Source of the DNA: Ursus arctos
Taxonomy: Eukaryota > Chordata > Mammalia > Carnivora > Ursidae
Assembly (NCBI RefSeq): GCF_023065955.2
Contig: NW_026623019.1
Location: 19,224,350-19,288,349 of the forward strand
Direction: 5' to 3'
DNA: 64,000 nt
Shown here: in pieces, positions 22,181 to 33,477 of the stretch
How positions within the stretch are numbered: the first letter of the stretch is position 1
Layout: each line of letters starts with the position of its first letter
Notes under the pieces: model-generated
What the model saw: the letters and a program-made list of their open reading frames with translations, nothing else
Told to the model about the DNA's origin: nothing
Databases searched by the model: none
Made by a program: the position numbers and the translations under genes

Positions 22181-22592
22181 AACTGTTTGCTGGACAAGCA
22201 TTTCCAGTTTCCTAGAGGCCAAGTGGACTCTGGGCAGGATAGCCAGGAGTGAACTCTCTTGGAAGGACCCTGTCCTGGAGAAGTGTTTGCTGGGGGGGAG
22301 GTGGCCCTGATGGAAAGAGATTGCATGAAGTGTACAGACAGGGGGTGGGTATTAAGCTGGAGTAAAAGAGGTCAGCCTGAAATTATATCCCCTGCCCTGA
22401 GGATTGGTCCAATGGGAGGTTGCTGAAGAGGACTTGGAAAAATTTACAAGGAACCTCATAGATGAGCCAGAATTTGAGGACTGCTTTGCAAAAGTCATTA
22501 GACATAAAACAGCACCATAAAAAGCATCAACTAAAAAAAAAAAAGAAAAAGAAAAAGTTTTATTCCCTAAGCACTTATTTCACTTGCTTCTA
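22181..22592. other. Unassigned; A-rich run at 22532-22556
   Basis: No gene. The A/G run (AAAAAAGAAAAAG) next to the pseudogene is of unclear origin. Confidence 0.45.
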
Positions 22593-22594
22593 TC

Positions 22595-23483
22595 TTTTCT
22601 TTTTTCTTTTTTTTAGAAAGAGAACTGTTTATTACTTCTATGTACAGAAAATTCAACAGCATCCACCCAGCCCAGTTTGGCGGCCAGTTCTTTGGCCTTT
22701 GCCTTTTCCAGCTTGGTGATGCGAGCCACCGACTTTGGACCCAGAATGTTGCTTCCCCAGGGACAGTGGATCTCATCATATCTGTCATTGTCATTGGTCC
22801 TGATGGTTTTCACCAGCTTAGCCAGAGCTCCTTTGTCTTCTGCGTTAACCTGTGTGAAGGCGACAGTGGTATAGGTCTTCCTGTGGCCCAGACGCCCCAG
22901 CCTGGCCTTCCCCTTGACAGCATGGTAGGGGACCCCCATCTTATGACACAGGGCAGGCAGGAAGACAGCCAGCTCAGTGCGATCCATATCGTGTGCGGTC
23001 ACTACCAGCTGAGCCTTCTTGTTTTCCACTAAGGTGGTGACAGTGTTAACCCCAGCTTGAAGGACAGGCGACTTCTTAGTGGGGACATCCTCTTTGCCCA
23101 CAGCCGCCTTCTCAGCCCAGGCCAACAATCTCTGCTTCTTTTCTTGCTGTGTTTCTGGTATTCGTGGGCCGGCTTAAGCAGCTGAGTAGCTGTTTGGTGG
23201 TCCGAGGCCTGGGTGAACTGGTTCATCATGGGAGGCACTTGTAGACATTTATAGAGAAGAGCTCTTGGACGCTGCAGTCAAATGTAGTGGGGCCATTTGA
23301 CAAAGCAGGTGAGGTCCTTTTTGGGCTGGATGTCCTGTCCAATGCCAAAATTCTTGGGCCTTTTCTTGGACAGGGGATTGAGCCCCTTCTTGGCCTCCTG
23401 CTTCTTCACAACAGAGGCTTCGGGGCTACCTTCTTCCCCTTCGCCTTTTTGCTTTCAGCATCTCGGGTGGCGGGAGGAGAGAG
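22595..23483 (-). pseudogene. RPL7A: Processed pseudogene of ribosomal protein RPL7A (eL8)
   Basis: The minus-strand reading matches the 60S ribosomal protein eL8, a roughly 266-residue RNA-binding protein of the large subunit. Diagnostic stretches include [17 protein letters not shown] and [18 protein letters not shown]. It is a retrocopy: it is intronless, carries a short 5' UTR remnant (CTCTCTCCTCCCGCC), has AATAAA at 22633-22628, and ends in a poly(A) tract seen as T-rich 22595-22614. It is broken by a one-base deletion near 23413, a TGA for arginine at 23280-23278, and about 4 bases lost near 23150. The ancestral stop is changed to TGG at 22669-22667, so the last frame runs on into the 3' UTR. 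The first ATG survives at 23461-23459. No clear target-site duplication was found. Not expected to encode a working protein. Confidence 0.95.
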
Positions 23484-23898
23484 CTCCATTTGTTTCTCTT
23501 GACCACGGAGGAGGTAAGGGGACCTTGAGTAGGTGAGGAGCTGGATTAACAGAGGAAAAGAAGAGAGAGCATGCTGCCTCCCCTCTTCACCCATGTCTGT
23601 AAAATTGTGGGCTAGGATAAGCAGTGCAGGAGGTGAGAAGTTCTTAAATATCTCCAACATCTCTCCACATCAGTCCTGTATTGGCATTGAAAGTTTGCTA
23701 AGCAGTTCGGTCCTTTCCTAACTCCCTACCATGGTCAGGTTTCATGCACAGTTTGAATTTTCACTTAAAATGCATTAAAAGTAAAATGCCCATTGCTGTG
23801 ATCTCTGTGGAAAAAAAAAGAAAAGAAAAAACAACTTTCGAGAGATTGAAAGTTGAGAGTTTGAAGTTGAGATATTGAGATTTTGATTTGGACTGGAC
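23484..23898. other. Unassigned; A-run
   Basis: No gene. It contains an A-rich run at 23811-23829 and three near-repeats of the type 'AGATTGAAAGTTGAGAGTTTGAAGTTGAG' at about 23841-23880. Confidence 0.45.
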
Positions 23899-24100
23899 TT
23901 TTTTTTTTTTTTTTTTTAAGATTTTATTTATTTATTTTGAGAGAGAGAAGGGGCAGAGGGAGAGGGAGGGAAAGAATCTTAAGCAGATTCCACTGATTGT
24001 GGAGCCCTGCACGGGGGCTCTTGGGTCCACGACCCCAAGATCATGACCTGAGCTGAAACCAAGAGTTGGGCACTTAACTGACCGAGCCACCCAGGTGCCC
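23899..24100 (-). mobile_element. Can-SINE (older variant)
   Basis: Poly-T, AAGATTTTATTTATTTATTTTGAGAG, then a divergent body with 'CTTGGGTCCACGACCCCAAGATCATGACCTGAGC', to CCACCCAGGTGCCC. A short duplication GGACTGGA (23890-23897 and 24102-24109) flanks it. Confidence 0.93.
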
Positions 24101-24120
24101 AGGACTGGATAGGACTTCTT

Positions 24121-24328
24121 CTTCTTTTTTTTTTTTTTTTAAAGATTTTATTTATTTATTTGACAGAGATAGAGACAGCCAGCGAGAGAGGGAACACAAG
24201 CAGGGGGAGTGGGAGAGGAAGAAGCAGGCTCATAGCAGAGGAGCCTGATGTGGGGCTCGATCCCATAATGCCAGGATCATGCCCTGAGCCGAAGGCAGAT
24301 GCTTAACGGCCGTGCCACCCAGGTGCCC
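24121..24328 (-). mobile_element. Can-SINE (young variant), directly beside the previous one
   Basis: The target-site duplication CTGGATAGGACTTCTT at 24105-24120 has one mismatch to 24329-24344. Its left copy overlaps the right duplication of the preceding SINE, so this copy landed later in that flank. Confidence 0.95.
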
Positions 24329-24344
24329 CTGGATTGGACTTCTT

Positions 24345-25744
24345 AACACCAAAATTCTTTTAATGACTAAAAATGCCTGGAAAGCTATGAAATCTGCCTC
24401 AGGTATGGTCAAAGGCCAGGGAAAGAAAAGTTGGTAGTATTTAAGGGCTCTTTCTTGAGTTTGTCCCATTCAATAAATTACTTATTTACCTTCCCTGATC
24501 TTATTTTCCTCATTTTCTTTTAAAGTGGGGATACTAAACCTGGCCTATAGGTTCATTTGTAAGGATTAAACGAAATGTTCTGTGTGGGGTCTGTTGACTG
24601 ACTGACTGATTGACCAAAGGGAACTGTGGGCACCGAACTCAGGTTCCATTGGCCAGTTGTTTTCACTCCTTGAATGATCTCAGTTCAACTGGTCATCATC
24701 AAACGTTGTCTGCTCTCAAACCCCACCAGTCAGTCAGTCTTTAAATACTGCTCTAATCATCTGAGTGTCTTTTTCTCAGATAACTCAAATGGAAAGGCAG
24801 GATTTTTTTTTTTTTTTATTACTGCTTGGACGGCATTTTCTAATTTCTATTTTACATCCATCAGAGTAGCCCCACACTTCTCCTGATGCACCTCGGTGTA
24901 ATCCCCTTCGTTACTGAAGAACATCCAGGCACCCTGCCGTCAAACCTAGCAGCCTAATTAGTAAGGAGCGTGGGGCTGAGATGCAATTTTTTTAATTCTC
25001 AAATGCTCTATCCTGAGTGATTTAATCCTGGGAACATATACATAAATTTCTGCTCCACGTCATAAGATGTTATTTGTCACTCATCAAAATAAGGTTGTCA
25101 TTTTTGGGATGAATTTACAGAATTGCCGTAACTTTTTTTTTTTTTTTTTTGAGTGAATCAGGAATGCTTCCCTCTTTGCTCACGTGCTTCTGACTTAGGC
25201 TTTGTTCTTGTCATTTTATCTTCCTAAGAAATATGTGTGCAAAGCATTTTGTCTCGGGACTGTCGTCGGGTCTGACTTACCGTTTTCCCAAAGCTCAACA
25301 ATCCATAAGAGCATTTGTCTTATCACCCCTCTTCCCTCATGGTCTCCCCCACTTGAATTTACTTTGTAAAATTTTTCCAAAGAAGGGAATAGTGACATCC
25401 GGGGAAGCATTGCAAAAAAATTCCTTCTAGGGTATTGGGGGTTATACCAATGGGCCCATAACGCATTCACAGAAGAGCTACAGACATCCTGACTTGGGTC
25501 CGTGGGGTGCAGGATCTCGTTACGATAAACAATAGCACACCTGCCCCAGCTTCAGTCCACATGTGTGCCTGTCCCTTCTGAGGAAGAGGGGAAGTCTAGG
25601 CAGTGTCATGTCTATTTGGGCAGCTGTGCGGCAAGTCTCCAAGAGGGTTGGCCCTTCGTAAGATGTCTACGTCACAAAAGTTTGACACAGGTACACTTTG
25701 GTCATTATTTTAGCTCTTATTTTCCCTTTCTCTTCCCCTTCCAT
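24345..25744. other. Unassigned; several T-runs
   Basis: No gene. T-runs at 24804-24819 and 25133-25151 could be stubs of lost retroposon tails. GACT-type short repeats at 24593-24613. Otherwise ordinary. Confidence 0.45.
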
Positions 25745-25850
25745 CTGTCCTAAGCGGCTCACGGTTCCCTACTGACCTGAGGACCCTACAACCTTCAGGT
25801 ACACGGTGCTTGGACATGGAGTAGGTCCTCAATGAATTTGATCAATGAGT
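25745..25850 (+). mobile_element. Probable L2 tail fragment
   Basis: 'ACACGGTGCTTGGACATGGAGTAGGTCCTCAATGAATTTGATCAATGAG' resembles the L2 ending '..GCACATAGTAGGCGCTCAATAAATGTTTGTTGAATGAATGA'. Confidence 0.5.
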
Positions 25851-28800
25851 ACGTGGCATACGTGACTGAGGTACTTTTATCCCTATCCCGTTGCTAATGG
25901 GCTTGGTTTTCCCTGCAAGGCTGTAGTTTACAGAATGTGGCCATGGAAGTCATAGAGCAGGGTACTGCTGTGATCCCTGCGTCCCCAAACATTCGAGTCC
26001 ATCAGGAGGCCCAATTAAAAACATTTTCATAATGTATAGGGCTTTAATTTTCTCATGTACGTAGATGAAATTGGGATTAATAAAATGCAATGGTGCTTAC
26101 AGGACTTAATGGACAGGATTTAACATAATGATAAAAACCTTTAAATCTGTATTTATTGCCACGAGAGGATGTTGGTATGTTATTTCATGACAGAAAGAAG
26201 TAATCACTTTTAAGAATTGGTGTCAGTACTCTCTATTGCTTTTCTGGTTATTGTTTCTAACAGTTTCCCTTCAATTAATTTATTGTGTATTCATTAACAT
26301 GCCTACTGAAAATAGATGGAAAAGTTTAGGGTACCTCCTCTCAGATGCAGATCATTTGGAACAGGTTTGGTGGAGGGCAAACAGCTGTGCCTTTTGTGAA
26401 TCCTGGCCCCTCACAAGGCCTTTCAATTAATTGTAACAGGCCAATATTTCCCCCGTTACCATGGCTAACTGAAGGCTGACCATCCTCCAGACTGGCTTTA
26501 CAGATCAGAACACTGGGTATCGGACTTTAAGAACGATTATTTTAAAGAGTTTCCTGATATCCTGTGCTGGGAGAAAGATCCATTTGGGAGAATAAGAATG
26601 AGATGAAGAATTTAAACTGGCACCCAAATGAAAGCCCGTGCGCGGTGAGAAGCATTCAAATAATTTTTTAATGAACTGGTTCCTTTGACTTATGTTAAGA
26701 TCTCTATGTAGGGGGAAATAAAAGCATGACAGGAATAGAAGAGATGAGAAAAAAAATTAAACAAGATTCTGCCCCATTAGTTATGACTGACAAGGAAAAG
26801 ATAATAGCCAAAAAGCAAATGGAGTTTGTTGGCAGAGGGGGATAGTGATAATAGGACTTTCACAAATATATCAGGGAAGAAATAGATAAAAGTTTTTAGA
26901 AAGTTCGGTCGTCAGGCGAGATAGGCGTACCGTGAATGACTTTATAATGGTTGAGATATTGGTGTTTAAGTTCTGTCATTACCAGGAGACGTAAAGAAGG
27001 GAAGTTCAGATCACTAATGAATAATAAAGAAAATTGCGAACATGGCTACGAAAAATGCAGAGAAGTGACTGTTCGTACTTGGAAAACTTGAACGCAGATA
27101 TGTCAGCACATTTGGTTGACACGCTTTCTCCTGAGTAATGCGAGAATCAGCTAACGTGCTTACCAAACCACTTCGATGCATAATTTTTATACGATAATTG
27201 TGCTGATTTAACACGAACTTAATCTCTAAATGCATCGAACGCGAGAGTTGCCACTTTTCAAAGAAGGGAAGCAGGGAAACTGGAATAACAAGAATTTGAG
27301 GTTTCTATGATTTTGTTTTTCAGATTTTCCGTCTCTCTCAGCTCAGAAGGCGGAGTCACAAAACGCTGTGCACACTCCCTTATGTAACGTGAGTTTGAGC
27401 TAACGAAAGGTGAGCACAGGTGCCGTCTCATTCCCTCCTCGTCTGCATTTGCCAAAAAAAAAGATAAATCCCAGAAAAGAAAAAATAATCTTTGGTTCGT
27501 TGATCAAACGCAGGGAAACAATACAGTAGAATGTCTAATGTACAAAGCACGTCTCCACAGAAGTATCTACTGAGATGTGGCAGGAAAATATTAGAGCTTC
27601 TATTTATCTATTAATCGAATTCTAGGAACATGTTATCTAAAGTGAGAAATGAATTGATTTTATCAATATTTGATTTATTGATTGACCCTGGCATCCTTAT
27701 TTTGGAGTGTTCCACTCCAGAAAGATTGGATGTTCGTAGATGGCTGATCACGTGCTTATTTTTCAGCTTCCTGTGAACTTTTTATAGGCTCTATGGGTCT
27801 GTTTACGTGGTTTTTATAGAAGGTAGTATCTTGCTTGAATCTCGATCTTTCGATGGAAAGTGAACCAATAAAGATTCCTGGAAAGACACTACAGATAAAA
27901 TAATATCGATGTTCAAGCCGAGGCAAACATCAGGAACATGGCAGGGCTGACATTTCACACTCCCCTCGTGGGAGTGGTTGGTTAGCCATGTAAGAGGTGA
28001 AAACAACAGCAAGCTAGTCATCTAACTCATGGACCTAAGGCTTGACAATGAGCAAGAGGGTTTTTCACATGTGAATTTACACTCACAACATAGGGCTTAG
28101 CTACGGACCGTGTGAGGTCATCATGATTCACAGAATGTTTAAAAGGAGTTTTATTTCACTTTATCTCATCCCTCCAATTGTCTAAGTTTTCTCCATGTAT
28201 GAAATGTATAAGTAGGTATCTATGTTTTGGGAATGCTTGTCAAAACGTACGGATGGTGCACAGAATTCAGAATGCTTGGCGATCCCTGTGTGTGAGCAAG
28301 TAGGTTAGGAAAAGAAGCCGCGGACATTCTCCAAGGGGCTGCTCCCTGATGCTTAGCTGTGTTTATTACCTTGTATGTTATATTTAGGTAGAAATTCCAT
28401 GACACACACTTTGCAGTAACTAAATTACTCTGCTATTTTATGAATTCCTCTACAAGTTGGTCATGGCATTTTCCCCTGTTCTTTTGCGGTGTGGAAATAA
28501 ATGAAGACCAATCAGATGAGAAAAGCAGAGGCTATTTATTTAGGACCTGTTTTAGCAAGGGAGTCAACCACTATCGCTTGGGTTTGGCAGAGACTCAAAG
28601 GCAGGCAGAGAAGTGGGAATGCTTCAGAGTGGAGGAAAGGGAAAGCTTCGGCTGTGCTGTGCTCGGAGGCTGCTGGCATGGGGGAGCTGGAGGCAGGATA
28701 ATCAGAAGGTGGGCGTCCTCTGTGTCTGGTTGGGGGTGCATATTTGACTTTCTCTGATTGATCCGAATTGGAAGCAGGGACAGGGATTAGGGAAGCTGTC

Positions 28801-29070
28801 GGTTGTTAATGGACTCCTCGCCATTTTGGACTTCTGTGTTACAGAAGTTATTGTTTAGCTCCCTGGATTGTTACTAGAGGTAGCCATCTGACTTCCTGCA
28901 AGTCTCATAGCAGGTAGGTTTCCTGGGCTGTGTTTTGGAGATAACGGCGTGGTTTCCTGGGCAGTTTTCTGAAGGTTGTGGGTCAGAGTTCTGTTTTTAC
29001 ATATGGTCTGGCCGTTGTCCATTTGTGTATTTAGTCTTAGAATGGCTAATTAGAATGTTCCTTTTACCAC
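25851..29070. other. Long repeat-free stretch with CpG-retaining AT-rich block
   Basis: I see no SINE, LINE or LTR in about 3.2 kb. The block 26907-27551 holds about 29 CpGs at about 41% GC (my count). No open frame there resembles a known protein. The absence of repeats and the CpG retention suggest constraint or hypomethylation, but this is untested. No exon can be supported. Confidence 0.5.
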
Positions 29071-29080
29071 TCCTCTCTGG

Positions 29081-29272
29081 GGGCACCTGGGTGGCTCAGG
29101 GGGTTAAGAGTCTGACTTCAGCTCAGGTCATGATCTCAGGGTCCCAGGGTGGAGCCCCGCTGTTGTCAGGCTCTGCGCTCAGTGGGGAGTCTGCTTGTCC
29201 CTCTCCCTCTGCCCCTCCCTCTGCTTGTGCTCGCTCTCAAATAAATAAATAAATAAAATCTTAAAAAAAAAA
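29081..29272 (+). mobile_element. Can-SINE (older variant)
   Basis: Head GGGCACCTGGGTGGCTCAGG, tail AAATAAATAAATAAATAAAATCTT plus A-run. The target-site duplication TCCTCTCTGG (29071-29080) has one mismatch to 29273-29282. Confidence 0.95.
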
Positions 29273-29282
29273 TCCGCTCTGG

Positions 29283-30180
29283 GATATTGCACTAATACTT
29301 GCTGTTTTGACCACTTACTGAAAATTTTACAAAATGACTTAAAAGAATTAGAGAATCATTCCATTCTGCTCCCGAATGTTGCAAAGCAAAAACATCACTC
29401 TGGATACTTCTGGGCTTTTGCTATTTCCAGCCTTCGGGAAAGTAATCTACAACATCTAAAAAGGGAGAGGCTGTGCTCCACGGGGTCTCTGGGATCTTCC
29501 TAAAAATCCTCTCTCTGTGTGTTTAAAAAATATCCTTTGCTGTAATGAATCCTCTTAACACACCCAAGAATTAAAACTACACCAAGAAGAACAAAAAGAA
29601 ACTTAAAGCAAAGCCAAGGTACAATTTTAGGACCAAATACAGTATAAAATTTGGATTCTGGAGATCGGGTATTTAATATGCTGCCTATAATAAACTGTGA
29701 AAAAGCATTCTGGAGGTAACAGCTCCTTTGTCCCCATGAACAGTGACACCTGAGCAGCATATAGGTCCTGACCTCCCGGTGTCACACTCTTGAGCACAGT
29801 CTATGGGAAAGCTGTGGCATCTCAAGGGTAGGATCGCCACCACCATTTGTCTTCAAGGCCATTAAAATCCCGCTTACACTTATTGCCAGAAAGTACCTCT
29901 TCTCATGTAATTCTAGCAACTCCTCCTTCACTATGTCATACACATATATACGAAGTAGAACAAATGTGCCGAATTCAGTATATTCCACTCAGAAGTGCCC
30001 AGTTTAAACAGTTTAAACTGTTTAAAGATATTCTTATCTTTATGAATAAAGATATTCATTCCAAGAGGTGGAATTCTTCTGAAATTGGGATGAAACTTAC
30101 ATTTTATTAAGAAAGAAAAACATTTTCTAAAATACCCATTTAAAAAGACTATGGAAATCACATAGGGAGTTTCAAAACAA
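29283..30180. other. Unassigned; contains palindrome cluster near 30.0 kb
   Basis: No gene or nameable repeat. See the separate palindrome entry at 30003-30053. Confidence 0.5.
30003..30053. repeat. 24-base perfect palindrome followed by a second hairpin
   Basis: Bases 30003-30026 are a perfect palindrome with half-site TTTAAACAGTTT. Two GTTTAAAC octamers (30002-30009, 30011-30018) fall in it. Bases 30036-30053 form ATCTTTAT - GA - ATAAAGAT. Direct repeats AAAGATATTC lie at 30024-30033 and 30048-30057. Confidence 0.95.
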
Positions 30181-30184
30181 GTGT

Positions 30185-30440
30185 TTATTACATTTTATTA
30201 ACTGTATTAAATGCTTTGAGTAATACTTGCTCGTCAGAGGGAATTTAGAAGAAACAGAATAATGAAAAGAAGATGGAAAGGCCACGTAGGGTCCTAAAAC
30301 ACCAGGAAAACCCAAAGAAAACCAATGTGATCTGGACGTATTTCCTTCCTGTCTTTTTTTCCCCGCCTAGGTAAGGAATTTTAAAATAACATGTACATAG
30401 AGCCATATTGTTTTTCCAAGATTTGTTTTTTGTCTTCTTG
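30185..30440 (+). mobile_element. Ancient interspersed repeat fragment (LINE-like, unsure)
   Basis: It has the order 'GGGAATTTAGAAGAAACAGAATAATGAAAAGAAG ... GTGATCTGGACGTATTTCCTTCCTGTCTTTTTT' that recalls the common repeat '..AGTATAAAGAAGAAAATAAAAATCACCC .. GTATTTCCTTCCAGTCTTTTTT'. A second relic of the same kind lies at 38715-38900. Confidence 0.4.
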
Positions 30441-31155
30441 CTCATTTGTTGTTCACACTTAAACCGCCGTTTGTTTAAAAAGTTAAAAAATCAATTGCAA
30501 GGAGCTTCCTGCGATTCCGCTGGTTTTACCTAATGCTCCTCATCGGTCTGAAGTGGGAAAGGGGAGAAGGAGGCCGTTTGCCTACGGGAAAACCACATTC
30601 AATTCTGCTGCCGTCCTTTTACTCCCCAACCTTTAGCCCCAGAAGAAATTAAGGGGATAGGCCAAAAAGATATATACATATTTTATAAAGGCTTCCCAGC
30701 TCGCGCTTCTCCCCCCATGTGTCCTCAGTGGTACTGACCATGAGGCTGAGTAGCCTGACTTTACACAAAAGAAAAGAGAGTGAGCTGTGGACTGACACAG
30801 AAGCGTGTGTCTGAAAATACTTCTGTTATGTGGGAAGACATACCATGCTTAGCAATAAACATATTATGCTATTTGACTGAACACGATGTCTTTGAACAGT
30901 AGGAATTTTGTTTTGTTGGTATTTGTAATTCATTCACTCCCCGCCCCTTTTGTCCCTTAGGGTCATTTCTAGCTATTGAGTTAGGAAGACATGGTAAGGA
31001 GGAGTTCAGAAATGGTGAATTTACTGTATTTGCTGTGGGTTTGCCTTTTGACCGTGGATAGGGACTTCTCAACATCCAGAGGACCACAGGTCTTTACGGA
31101 AATGAACACCTTAACTCTCTCAAAGGGTGTGGTCAACAGTCTACCTATTGCCATG
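30441..31155. other. Unassigned non-coding sequence
   Basis: No gene or nameable repeat. Confidence 0.5.
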
Positions 31156-31171
31156 GAGAAAGGGGACCATT

Positions 31172-31334
31172 TTTTTTTTAAAGATTCTATGTATTTATTT
31201 GAGAGGGCGAGCACGAGCAGAGGGGCAGAGGGAGAGGGAGAAGCAAGCTCCCTGCTGAGCAGGGAGCCCGACATTGGGCTCCATCCCACCAAGCCGAAGG
31301 TGGACAGTTAACTGACTGAGCCACCCGGGTGCCC
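31172..31334 (-). mobile_element. Can-SINE (older variant, internally shortened)
   Basis: Shorter than its neighbours because the segment between 'CCATCCCACC' and 'AAGCCGAAGG' is missing. The target-site duplication GAGAAAGGGGACCATT is perfect at 31156-31171 and 31335-31350. Confidence 0.95.
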
Positions 31335-31350
31335 GAGAAAGGGGACCATT

Positions 31351-32190
31351 CTTCTCCATGGGCCAGATATTTCTTCGTAAGTATTTACCCGAAAGCAGTG
31401 ATTTAGGTAGTAATTACTGATACCAGATAGAGTGGGGCAGGATGAACGTGGGTGGTAGATCAAGTATTAACCCTCATCTTGTTACCCTGTACAACACAAG
31501 AACTTTAGTTGACGCTAAGCACTGGGTGGAGAGACCAGATGGTGGGGAGAGAGCCTGAAAATACCGGAGGTGAATTACACAAGAAATTTGATATTTGGTT
31601 ATGCACAGATCCAGAAGGACCTTCTGACATATTTGTCACCCAAGAATCAACAAACAGCTGGCCTCTATTCAACCTGGGTCATCGGTCTCAATACCAAAAG
31701 GCAAGTGTAAACTCAAGGCAGCCCCTAATAAACGTTCCACAGTTCCCCATACTTCTCTTCTCTGAGTTTGCCCATTCTCTCCTTTGTTTTCCCCAACCCA
31801 TAGCTGGTTCCTTTACGGTGACCTCAGTGCTCCTCTCTCCCCATCTCCTGTGTTTCCCAGAACAGGCTACCCCTTGATAGTGATGTTCAGAGAACTTTCT
31901 CGTGCTTTGCCGATTTTACAACCTCTACCTGCACAATGAATGTCAAAAATCCCCCACCTCTACCGTTTTCTGCTAGCTCTGCAGTGGGGTTGAGGAGTGC
32001 AGTGACGGGAAGGAAGAAGAGCTTTCGACTCTTTGGACTAGAGTTAGAATTTGTTTAATTCTCAAAACTTCCCTGGGTCTACTTGACAAATTTGCTTTAC
32101 ACTTTTTCAATATTTTTACTTTACTCCATGTGAACTAAGAATCCTGACTTTCATCTTATTGCGATAAGAGAGCATTTGCATTCTCCCTGC
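31351..32190. other. Unassigned; an open frame of 122 residues not supported as a gene
   Basis: 31509-31877 (+) is open but resembles nothing known. The sequence has the feel of an old LTR (AATAAACGTTCC block at about 31729), which I cannot confirm. Confidence 0.35.
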
Positions 32191-32194
32191 TCTG

Positions 32195-32375
32195 AGAATT
32201 TACAAAACAAAACTTTCCTACAAGGATGGACCATGAGGGATGCCCAGTCTAAATCAGTTTCCAATTTTACCAAGTCATAGAAGGTTCTAGAATGCTGCTT
32301 CAGCCTGATAATTCTGAAAAGAGGTTTCACAAGTTTTCAGAAAGATCATCCCACAAATGTAGCACTGATTGTGTT
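32195..32375. repeat. Paired segment A of a local two-copy repeat
   Basis: The core 32264-32360 aligns with 34005-34100 at roughly 80-85% identity by eye, same orientation, including CATAGA.GGTTCTAGAATG and GATCATCCCACAAAT-type blocks. The similarity extends left to 'GAGAATTT' with small gaps. I do not recognise it as a known repeat family. Confidence 0.8.
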
Positions 32376-33467
32376 TTATAGGTTAGAATATAGTTAATGT
32401 GACATATTTTTTTCTTATTAAATTCCATTCCATCCATTTTAAAAATTTGCAAAACATTTCAAGCTAATATTTAGGTTGTAGTTGGTTAAATTATTATAAA
32501 TAAGACTGCTACAAACATCTTGGTACATAGTTTTTGTGAATTTAAGATTAAGGTGGTATCCCAGAAGAAGAGTTTTCTACAAAAAGAGACTCTATCAATA
32601 CATAATCCTGTTATCATTTCCTTTTTGTTGATTAAAAAAAAAACTACATAAATCCTTTTGGGGGGCTATGCTATTAAAATTAGTCTAATATTTGCTTCAT
32701 TATAACACCAGAAGTTAATGAATACTTACTCCTTTCATCTTGTTTTTCTGTTTGTGTATTGTGTTACTATTTAATAGAGCTTGTTGGTGAAACTGAATTT
32801 CTTACTTATTCAATTAAAATGCTTTCTTTTAATTGAAGATTAGTCAGGTAATATGGCACTTTAACATCGAAATGCCTTAAATTGAAAAAATAAGCTGAAT
32901 TACACAATCACTTTATTGAATATAATTTCTGAGCTGCTAAAAACTAATATATTGGATTAAATTTTTTTAAAAGATCATTGCATCTATGAATAATTGCAAA
33001 TATAAAGCAATTTGCATAAAAATAAAAATATTCTATTTTGAATCCTCTATAAAAGTAATTATTAGTACTTCAGAATTTTTTTGTATCTATGAATATTTTA
33101 AGTAAAAATGCTTTAATCCCCACATATTTCTTTTAAAAAATTAGTTAAATTTTTGAGAAACCTTGTGAATAAGTCTAGGGTGTGGGAATTCACTGAGAAA
33201 GTAAATCCTTTTTAGGTTTTTAATTTGACGTCTCATAATATTTAATACATCTGTGTTGTATGGGATACAAAGAAATACAAAGTAAGTTCGCTGCATTCAA
33301 AGAACAATTTAAATGAAAAGTGCAAGGCATAGACATAAAAAGTTGAATCTTTTATCTAAACCCCAATTTAACTGCAAAGTTGGACCATTGAGTATCATAA
33401 CTAATACCATATAAGTCCCAAATTTGTAATCAAATTTCTGTGATAAGATGTAATTTGATAAAGAAAT
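32376..33467. other. Very AT-rich unassigned sequence
   Basis: About 1.1 kb of AT-rich DNA (many TTTAAAAA-type runs). No gene or clear repeat. It could be matrix-attachment-like or an old LINE; neither can be shown. Confidence 0.45.
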
Positions 33468-33477
33468 AATACATGCA

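Noticed and set aside
22613..23128. 171-residue frame as a real RPL7A gene
   Set aside because: Upstream frameshifts, an internal stop, no introns, a poly(A) tail and loss of the normal stop identify it as a processed pseudogene.
26907..27551. Viral or mitochondrial insertion as the source of the CpG-rich AT block
   Set aside because: Its frames resemble nothing I recognise, and I see no mitochondrial gene order; kept only as an open composition anomaly.
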